64,000 nucleotides of DNA, from NCBI RefSeq assembly GCF_036203305.1, contig NZ_CP108131.1:372001-436000 (forward strand), read 5' to 3'. The DNA comes from Streptomyces sp. NBC_00190. GTDB lineage: Bacteria; Actinomycetota; Actinomycetes; Streptomycetales; Streptomycetaceae. Positions 57,899 to 64,000 of the stretch are shown here, in pieces. A program made the translations under genes and the position numbers. The notes beneath the pieces are model-generated. The model was not told the DNA's origin and searched no databases. It worked only from the letters and a program-made list of their open reading frames with translations. Position 1 is the stretch's first letter; every line of letters begins with the position of its first letter.

Positions 57899-59497
57899 GT
57901 GGCTGGGTCCCGGAGCCAACAGGAATTCTCGGACTTCCTGAGTGCATTGAAGCAGCGCAGTGGTCTCACTTATGAGCGGATCGGACAGAAAGCGAATCTG
58001 AGCCGGTCGAGCGTTCATCGTTACTGTGGCGGCGGCGGATTCCCGCAGGAGTTCGGGGCGGCCGAGCGTATCGCCAAGGTGTGTGGCGCAAGCCGTGACG
58101 AGCTCAACAGGCTCTATCGGTTATGGTCGCGGGCCGGCGAGATCAAGAATGATCCCGGAGACTTGACGCCCGGTGAAACTGGAGCGTTCGATCCGTCCGC
58201 CAGCGAGAGAAAAAGAGCTGGAATTCGGGTGTGGTACTGGGTGCCGGTGGCTGGAGTTCTTGTGGCCGCGATCGTGGCCGCCTGGATCGTCAGCGGAGAG
58301 CAACCTGCCGCGGTCAGCGCGGCGATATCGGCTTCATCGTGGGCGCAGGCGCCGACTCCAGTGCCGGCGGGGTTCTTCGGGGTGACGACGAACAGCTCGA
58401 CCGGGGCCATGCCGACGTTTCAGACCGGGGCAGTGCGGCTGTGGGACAGCCGAACCCGGTGGGCCAACATGCAGGCGCGGCGGGGTGAGTTCGACTGGTC
58501 GATCCTGGATCGGCTGGTGGCGGGGGCCGAACAACGGGCGCTGCCGGTGATGTTCACGATGGGGGGCACGCCGGAGTGGGCGAGCCCGGGTGGACCCAGG
58601 ACTGCGTACGACGACGGGTCTCGTACCTCGGCGCCGGATGACCTGGCCGACTGGGACGCGTTCGTGCGGGGCGTGTCGGAGCGGTACCGGGGGCGGATCG
58701 AGGCGTACGAGTTGTGGGTGCTCGCCAATGATCCGAGGTTCTACAGCGGGGACGTGCGGACGCTGGTGGAGATGACCCGGCGGGCCAGCGGGATCATCAA
58801 GGGCGTTGACCCGAAGGCGACCGTGGTGTGTCCCTCGATGGGGCAGCTGTGGAAGGCGGAGGGACGGGCAGTGCTGGAGCAGTTCGCCGCGATGGGCGGG
58901 TACGACCACTGTGACGCGGCCGGGGTGAAGCTCTACCAGCGACAGGCGAGCGATCCACCGGAAACGATGGTGGAGCTGGCCGGCGAGATCGACCGGGCGT
59001 TCCATCGGGCCGGGGTGCACCCCAGGCTGTGGAGCACCGGAACCACCTACGACATTGCGCTGGCCGCTCCGTTGGAGCCTGAGCGGGCCAGCGACTACGC
59101 GGTGCGCTTCTACCTGGTCGGGCTGTACACGCAGATGCGACGGATGTATTTCTACAACTGGGGCGGCACCAAGATCCCGATCGTGTTGCAGCCGGTGGGT
59201 GGCAGCCCAACCCAAGCCGGCCTGTACGTAGAGGAGTTGCAGCGGTGGCTGCGAGGAGCCAGCATCACTGGCTGCGGGATGGGGTCGCAGGCCGCGTTGC
59301 CGTCGAACGTGTGGGAGTGCCGTTTCGTCGGAGCCGACGGCAAGGAGGCGCTGATCCGGTGGGCACACGACGGTACGGCCCGGACGTCGGCGGCCGGAAT
59401 GAGTGCCGTACACAGCCTTGATGGCACGTCGATCCGGGTCTCGGTTGGGGACGCGATCACCATCACCGGACGGCCGGTGCTGATCACCAGCGGGTAG
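57899..59497 (+). CDS. membrane one-component regulator: HTH, transmembrane segment, glycosidase-like extracellular domain
   Basis: 532 residues from GTG 57899 (GGGAGAG upstream). Residues 5-70 are an XRE-type helix-turn-helix (FSDFLSALKQRSGLTYERIG, ANLSRSSVHRYC). One membrane segment at about 110-132 (VPVAGVLVAAIVAAWIVSG). The 390-residue exterior resembles a family 39/5-type (beta/alpha) barrel: VRLWDSRTRWANMQARRGEF, MFTMGGTPEWASPGGP, YRGRIEAYELWVLANDP, MYFYNWGGTKIPIVL. The usual acid in the N-E-P position reads as LAND, so catalysis may be lost and sugar binding retained. It probably senses an extracellular glycan and transmits to DNA. Confidence 0.7.
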   Translation: MAGSRSQQEFSDFLSALKQRSGLTYERIGQKANLSRSSVHRYCGGGGFPQEFGAAERIAKVCGASRDELNRLYRLWSRAGEIKNDPGDLTPGETGAFDPSASERKRAGIRVWYWVPVAGVLVAAIVAAWIVSGEQPAAVSAAISASSWAQAPTPVPAGFFGVTTNSSTGAMPTFQTGAVRLWDSRTRWANMQARRGEFDWSILDRLVAGAEQRALPVMFTMGGTPEWASPGGPRTAYDDGSRTSAPDDLADWDAFVRGVSERYRGRIEAYELWVLANDPRFYSGDVRTLVEMTRRASGIIKGVDPKATVVCPSMGQLWKAEGRAVLEQFAAMGGYDHCDAAGVKLYQRQASDPPETMVELAGEIDRAFHRAGVHPRLWSTGTTYDIALAAPLEPERASDYAVRFYLVGLYTQMRRMYFYNWGGTKIPIVLQPVGGSPTQAGLYVEELQRWLRGASITGCGMGSQAALPSNVWECRFVGADGKEALIRWAHDGTARTSAAGMSAVHSLDGTSIRVSVGDAITITGRPVLITSG

Positions 59498-59598
59498 CCT
59501 GAAAGGTCTGTACCGGCCCGCCCCGAACCGTGTGATCGGAGCCGGTGGAAGGTAAATGCGTCGACAGCGCCCCTCGGTACCCGGCAAAGTGGCCGCCC

Positions 59599-60339
59599 GT
59601 GACGAGCAGTGAGCTGTGGACCCGTGCGACCGCCGACCGCTACGACGCCGAGGAGACCGAGACGTCCTCGGCCGCCGTTCTCGGACCGACTCTCGCCTTC
59701 CTCGCCGAGCTCGCCGGAGACGGCCGGGCACTGGAGTTCGCCATCGGGACCGGACGAGTGGGCGTCCCGCTCCGGGAACGAGGCGTGCCGGTGGTGGGCA
59801 TCGAACTGTCCGAGCACATGGCAGCGGTGCTGCGGCGCAAGATCGACGAGGACACGCTTCCGGTAGTCATCGGGGACATGGCCATCACCGTCGTTCCCGG
59901 GGAGTTCACCCTGGTCTATCTCGTCTACAACACCATCACGAACCTGCTCACGCAGGACGAGCAGGTCGAGTGCTTCCACAACGCCGCACGTCATCTGGAG
60001 CCCGGCGGCCGATTCGTCATCGAGCTGGGCGTGCCGCCGCTGCGGTTCCTGCCGCCCGGCCAGGTCGCGGTGCCGTTCGACGTCTCCGAGCAGCATCTCG
60101 GCTTCGACACCTTCGACCTCGTCGAGCAGATTCTCGTCTCGCACCACTTCACCCGCGACGGCGACGACGGCCGCTATCGCCGCGACAACTCCCGGCACCG
60201 CTACGCCTGGCCGGCAGAGCTCGACCTGATGGCACGGATCGCTGGGCTCGAGCTGGAACGTCGCGTCGCGGACTGGGACGGGGCGCCGTTCACCCAGGAC
60301 TCCGCGAAGCACATCTCCGTGTGGCGCAAGCCAACCTGA
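59599..60339 (+). CDS. class I SAM-dependent methyltransferase
   Basis: 246 residues from GTG 59599 (a GTG at 59545 is possible; neither has a strong ribosome site). ELWTRATADRYDAEETETSS is the family opening; AM-binding motif ALEFAIGTGRVGVPLRERG, then VVGIELSEHM, and LEPGGRFVIELGVPPLRF. C-terminal DGDDGRYRRDNSRHRYAWPA is typical of actinobacterial methyltransferases of unknown substrate. Complete. Follows the receptor gene by about 100 bases in the same direction. Confidence 0.75.
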   Translation: MTSSELWTRATADRYDAEETETSSAAVLGPTLAFLAELAGDGRALEFAIGTGRVGVPLRERGVPVVGIELSEHMAAVLRRKIDEDTLPVVIGDMAITVVPGEFTLVYLVYNTITNLLTQDEQVECFHNAARHLEPGGRFVIELGVPPLRFLPPGQVAVPFDVSEQHLGFDTFDLVEQILVSHHFTRDGDDGRYRRDNSRHRYAWPAELDLMARIAGLELERRVADWDGAPFTQDSAKHISVWRKPT

Positions 60340-60387
60340 GGTCGGCCACCGCGGTCCGTCGACGTAAGCCTGCCTGTCTTGAAACGC

Positions 60388-60757
60388 CTACCGGAAGTTC
60401 AGGCGTCGCCAGCAGATCAGGGCGCATCCGAGGGTGAGGAAGGCTTCGTGGATGTCGTCGCGTGTCTCCCAGCGGATCCGCAGGCGGCGGAACCAGTGCA
60501 GGTGGGCGAATGCCCGCTCCACGACCCAGCGTTGGGCGCCGAGTCCGGAGCCATGCTCGGTGCCCCGGCGGGCGATCAGCGGCTTTACGCCGAGATCCCG
60601 AACGAGGCTGCGGTACTTGTCGTGGTCGTAGCCGCGGTCGCCCAACACCAAGTCCGGGCGGTGCCGGGCGGGCCTCGCTTGCCCCGCACCCGCGGTACTG
60701 CCTGAAGCAGCGGGATCAGCTGGGTGACGTCGTCGCGGTTGCCGCCGGTCAAGGTGG
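60388..60757 (-). pseudogene. IS5-family transposase, C-terminal half
   Basis: TGGNRDDVTQLIPLLQAVPR, a shift in a run near 60675, then RPDLVLGDRGYDHDKYRSLV and GSGLGAQRWVVERAFAHLHW with the second aspartate and the glutamate of the DDE triad, to a stop at 60388. The upstream half was lost at about 60757. Inserted between the methyltransferase and the receptor gene. Confidence 0.75.
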
Positions 60758-60814
60758 CAGCTCCAAGCCGGGCGGCATGTGCCGCCCGGCTTCACAGCAT
60801 GGTTCGTGTGTCGC

Positions 60815-62722
60815 TTAGTTGTACGGTGGGATGCCCTTGCGCACGACTTGGGGTTCGTGGGTGCTCTTGCGGTTGCCGGTCTGTGAGTCGATGCGGAATA
60901 CGCCGCTGGCTCCCTCGATGACATTGGTGGTCTCGAAGAGGTAGAGCTGTGCTCCTACCGCCTGCACGGTGGGCGGGGTCTGCGGCGGGTCGATGGCGTT
61001 TCGGATGGCCAGGCTCGCGGTGAGGACCGCGTCGTGCGCCATGACCGGCCACCCGCTGGACAGGTGACCTTTGTCGAACTGCTGTCCGTAGTGGACACGG
61101 CCGAACTCGTCGGCGAACGCCTCGAAGAGGCTGTGGTCAGGGTTGATGCTGTCGCCGAGCTGGCCGGGGTCGGCGAGGGGCACGTAGAGCACCGAGATCG
61201 GGGCGCTGGGGTCGTTCAGGGCCGGCAGCTTGGGGTCCAGGGTGGCCGCGTCGGAGCCGGTGACCACCGTGATCGGCGTCGTTCGGCACTGCCGCTGGTG
61301 CAGGTAGTCAAGGAACGTGGGCAGGTATGTCGCGCGGCCGGCATAGAACACCATGTCGGGTGTGACCTTGCCGCAGAGGTTCTTGCTGATGGTGCTCAGG
61401 CTGGTCTGCGCGGCACCTCCCGTGACGACGAAGTTGAACGAGATGCCTCCCGCCTCCAGGTAGGGCAGGACTCCGGTTCCCGGGTTCCGGAAGGCCCCTT
61501 CCAGCGACTGCGTGTAGAAATCGGGCGTTCCGTTCGGGGTGGTCGGTGCGCTGACGAGGGCCGCGGTCTTCAGCTCGGGATACTTGACCAGTGCCTGGCT
61601 GATCGCCTTCAACTGTGTGCTGGCGTTGGGGGCCACCCGTACCAGACCCGCGATCTTGGCGCCGGCGTCGATACTGCCGGTGGTGTCGAAGCCGTCCGCG
61701 GTGATGAGGTCGCCGACCATCGGAATGGAGGCCGCCGACAGCGACCGCGCGGCATCGATCGATTCCTTCTGGCTCAAGCCCATCCCGGTCACCGCGACGA
61801 GCGGGCCGGGTCCGCCAGTCATCTTCTTGAGGCGGTCGACGACGTCGGGCCAGTTCGTTTCATCCGAGCTCATGTTCGCCAGTACCAGGCGGATCTTGGG
61901 GTAGGCGTTACCCTCGTTCGCCTTGCGCACAGCGATGAAGGCCCCCTCGACCTGATGCACGGCACGGTCGCCGGTCAGGCTTTTGGGGCCCTGGGTCAGC
62001 GGCCCCATCAGCGCCACCGTGACGTAGCCTTCGGTCTTCACCACGGCCTGGTTCTCGGCCTCAATCGCAGCGAGGGCCGACTGGAGTCCCGGGCCGAAGA
62101 CGCCGTGGTCGTCGCTGCCGTCGGTGATTCCGGAACACCCGTCCGGCGTGGTGAGCAACGCCAGATTCTTGGCGCCGCAGTGGGCCTTGCGTAGGGCCGC
62201 GTCCTCCGCGGCAGCTATCACCTTCTCCTGCCATGCGTGCCACCACAGGCCGCCAGCGATCAAGGCGATCATTACCACCACTGCAGTCAGCACGATCCGC
62301 CAGTGCCGGCGCACGAACCGAGGCAGCGGGATCGAACCGGAGGGCGTCGAGGCCTCGGAGCCCCGGCCATCCGGCGAGACCTCGGGGCCCTGCGACCGCT
62401 CAAGGGGGGCTCGGCCGTCCTCCAGGGCCTGCCGCACCTCTCTCCAGAGGGCCTGGCCGTCTTCGCTCAGCCCGCAGGCCTTGAGGAACTGACTCACGAA
62501 CTCGAGCGTGGGGAGTTCGTCCCGGGTCAGGGCCGACGTCACGGCGGCTTCCGGAAGCGGTAGGCCCCCCGCCGCTCTGGCCGCCTCAGCGACCTCCTCA
62601 CCCGTCTTTTCCGTGTACCTCTGGAAGCTGCCGAGCAGCTCGCGGAATTCCTTGTCGTTGCCTATCGCGCGGAGCTTGTCCTGCCAGTAGGAACCGCCGC
62701 CAGGCGTCGTCGGGCCCGTCAC
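60815..62722 (-). CDS. membrane receptor: cytoplasmic helical domain, transmembrane segment, periplasmic-binding domain
   Basis: 635 residues from GTG 62722 (GGAGGA 6 bases upstream). N-terminal 95 residues are a helical domain like a degenerate XRE helix-turn-helix or death-fold adaptor (YWQDKLRAIGNDKEFRELLG, LPTLEFVSQFLKACGLSED). One membrane segment near 140-163 (WRIVLTAVVVMIALIAGGLW). The exterior is a two-lobed ABC-type I solute-binding fold (LVALMGP-like YVTVALMGPLTQG, PLVAVTGMGLSQKESIDAAR, SIPMVGDLITADGFDTTG, GWPVMAHDAVLTASLAIRNA) as in branched-chain amino-acid receptors. No permease is nearby, so sensing, not transport, is the likely role. Confidence 0.75.
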   Translation of the reverse strand: MTGPTTPGGGSYWQDKLRAIGNDKEFRELLGSFQRYTEKTGEEVAEAARAAGGLPLPEAAVTSALTRDELPTLEFVSQFLKACGLSEDGQALWREVRQALEDGRAPLERSQGPEVSPDGRGSEASTPSGSIPLPRFVRRHWRIVLTAVVVMIALIAGGLWWHAWQEKVIAAAEDAALRKAHCGAKNLALLTTPDGCSGITDGSDDHGVFGPGLQSALAAIEAENQAVVKTEGYVTVALMGPLTQGPKSLTGDRAVHQVEGAFIAVRKANEGNAYPKIRLVLANMSSDETNWPDVVDRLKKMTGGPGPLVAVTGMGLSQKESIDAARSLSAASIPMVGDLITADGFDTTGSIDAGAKIAGLVRVAPNASTQLKAISQALVKYPELKTAALVSAPTTPNGTPDFYTQSLEGAFRNPGTGVLPYLEAGGISFNFVVTGGAAQTSLSTISKNLCGKVTPDMVFYAGRATYLPTFLDYLHQRQCRTTPITVVTGSDAATLDPKLPALNDPSAPISVLYVPLADPGQLGDSINPDHSLFEAFADEFGRVHYGQQFDKGHLSSGWPVMAHDAVLTASLAIRNAIDPPQTPPTVQAVGAQLYLFETTNVIEGASGVFRIDSQTGNRKSTHEPQVVRKGIPPYN

Positions 62723-63025
62723 TCCATTCCTCCTGGAAGGGCGAAAGACCGATGAGGTTGCATGGGAGAGCCTCCTGGGCGATGTGGGCGTGCAGGACAA
62801 GCCCGAATGCGCTTACCGGGCGCCAGGTACGGGCTGTGACGGGGAGTAAGCCTGCTGTTATCAAAGGGTGGCTGGCAAGCCGTGGTCAGGGTGGGACACA
62901 ACCGCTCCCAATCCGTTCTGACTACGCATACGTTCCGCCACGCCCGATCACGAGAATTCGGCCCGCAGCACGGCCGGCACGATCCGCATTGCGACCGACG
63001 ACAGGCGGACAACACGCGGACATTC
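62723..63025. other. upstream region of the receptor gene
   Basis: No gene recognised; carries the receptor promoter. Confidence 0.4.
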
Positions 63026-63056
63026 AGAGGGCCCCTGTTACCGGCAGGGGCCCTCT
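63026..63056 (-). terminator. hairpin terminator
   Basis: AGAGGGCCCCTG, 7-base loop, CAGGGGCCCTCT: perfect 12-bp stem 70 bases beyond the stop of the small membrane protein gene on the minus strand. Confidence 0.65.
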
Positions 63057-63126
63057 TCCACAAACACCCCGCGGCCTCCGCCGACGCTCCCCCGCTGCGC
63101 GCAGGTGCCGGGAGACTCACCGGCTC

Positions 63127-63384
63127 TTACGGGTGCGGTTCCTCACCAGGGTGCTCACCAGCACTGCGGCCGTTGGTGCGGCGGCGCGTTCGGTGGTCGC
63201 GCCGGTTGGTCCACCAGGTGAGCCGGTCCGAGGAATTCTGGGGGAAGACGGTCTGCACGGATGTCGCGGCCAGGACCAGGACCAGGCAGATCACGACGCC
63301 CCACCACGGCGCCCCGGCCATCGCGGCGGCCAGGCCGCTGACCGCGGTGACCGACGCGGGCACCAGGTTCGGGGAGATGGCCAT
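63127..63384 (-). CDS. small membrane protein
   Basis: 85 residues from ATG 63384, GAAGTGAGG upstream. Two hydrophobic stretches (SVTAVSGLAAAMAG and WWGVVICLVLVLAATS) then a long arginine-rich cytoplasmic tail (DRLTWWTNRRDHRTRRRTNG). Followed by a terminator. Divergent from the XRE gene, so they may share control. No family recognised. Confidence 0.55.
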   Translation of the reverse strand: MAISPNLVPASVTAVSGLAAAMAGAPWWGVVICLVLVLAATSVQTVFPQNSSDRLTWWTNRRDHRTRRRTNGRSAGEHPGEEPHP

Positions 63385-63620
63385 CGTCAGACCTCACTTC
63401 CGCTTGCGTGTACGAATCGCCCTCCGCGCTTCGCTGCTACCAGCCTTCGAGCGGGGCGGATCTTGCGGGAGCGGGAACAGCCAATTTCCAGCCAATCGTC
63501 AACTTCCAGCCTTCCGCTTACCTCTTCAGCCAGGACGTTCCCGGCGTGTCACCGCATGCGTGACAATCGGTCAACCGCACTGTGCACAAGCGGTGTTCGC
63601 GGGAACTGAAAGGCTGGGCG

Positions 63621-64000
63621 ATGGACGAACCAGAGAGCGCCTCAGCCGTGTACGCGGCCGCGCTGCGGACAGCGCTGGCCCGCTTCACCACCGCCGGCGG
63701 GACACAGAAGAAGATCGCCCAGGCCTTGAACCTGGCCCCGGCCACCCTCTCCCGCTACCTGAGCGGAGAACGCGTCGCCCCCCGCGAATTCCTCCGTGAC
63801 CTGCGGGACTACCTCGACCAGCAGGACATGCCCTGGACACCCGAGGCATACGAGAGCCTGGGCGCCCTGTGCGGGCAGGCCCACACGGCCAGCGGATCCC
63901 CAACCGTCCAACTCGCACAGCTCAGAGAAGAACTGACCCGCCTGCGCCACGAACAGCAGCAGGCCCAGCAGGTCGACGAGGCACGCCTGGCCGAGCTGGA
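63621..64000 (+). CDS. XRE-family helix-turn-helix protein, cut by window end
   Basis: Gene opens at ATG 63621 with GAAAGG upstream and runs past base 64000. Residues 15-75: LARFTTAGGTQKKIAQALNL then LAPATLSRYLSGERVAPREF, a clear XRE helix-turn-helix. From about residue 95 a coiled coil starts (LAQLREELTRLRHEQQQAQQ). The layout resembles large Streptomyces signalling proteins in which an XRE domain precedes coiled coil and effector or membrane domains. Only the first 126 residues are visible. Confidence 0.7.
   Translation, partial: MDEPESASAVYAAALRTALARFTTAGGTQKKIAQALNLAPATLSRYLSGERVAPREFLRDLRDYLDQQDMPWTPEAYESLGALCGQAHTASGSPTVQLAQLREELTRLRHEQQQAQQVDEARLAEL

Overview
The window looks like a Streptomyces (or close actinomycete) chromosome segment. 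GC content is high throughout, many starts are GTG with GGAGG-type ribosome sites, signal peptides are of the twin-arginine and lipobox kinds, and the families present (SSI protease inhibitor, TipA-like MerR regulator, Mca-like mycothiol amidase, SCO0854-like TerD protein, DUF6225, DUF1062, WXG100) are typical of that genus. No rRNA, tRNA, CRISPR array or replication origin was recognised.

Layout. 0-7.7 kb: secreted alpha/beta hydrolase, small secreted protein, broken DUF1062 gene, IS5 remnant, methyltransferase, long TerD-domain protein. 7.9-14.6 kb: accessory zone with DUF6193-like gene, broken SMI1/KNR4 and ankyrin genes, DUF3592 protein, IS21 remnant, a membrane protein fused to a streptogramin-lyase scrap, DUF6225 protein, WD40 tail. 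14.8-19.8 kb: 39-residue membrane peptide plus secreted protein, IS256 and IS5 wrecks, epoxide hydrolase, broken CHAT gene, Mca-like deacetylase. 20-27 kb: broken DNA ligase, TipA-like MerR regulator, DUF6461-like protein, DUF4232 lipoprotein, hypothetical, IS5 remnant, SixA-type phosphatase. 27.3-31 kb: a WXG100 / amidase toxin / membrane protein operon and an SSI inhibitor. 31-38 kb: glutamate dehydrogenase, broken integration host factor, flavin amine oxidase, acetyltransferase. 39-45 kb: large secreted beta-helix/PKD protein, small membrane proteins, HIT-like protein, ABC transporter and leucine-repeat wrecks. 45.4-49.5 kb: MarR regulator divergent from old yellow enzyme, quinone oxidoreductase and hydrolase genes, with an inverted-repeat operator. 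50-57.6 kb: Tat-exported FAD oxidase, lipoprotein/membrane-protein pair, DksA-like protein, secreted protein. 57.9-64 kb: two one-component membrane receptors with a cytoplasmic helix-turn-helix and extracellular domain, and a further XRE gene running off the end.

The most striking feature is the density of broken genes: about twenty recognisable families are interrupted by single-base shifts, nonsense codons or internal deletions, interspersed with long intact genes. This fits a decaying, transposon-scarred chromosome arm; indel errors in G/C runs are an alternative for some. The most system-like intact parts are the type VII-type effector operon (27.3-29.4 kb), the MarR/flavoenzyme redox cassette (45.4-49.5 kb), the lipoprotein/membrane pair (53.1-55.7 kb) and the group of DNA-binding-domain membrane receptors (57.9-64 kb).
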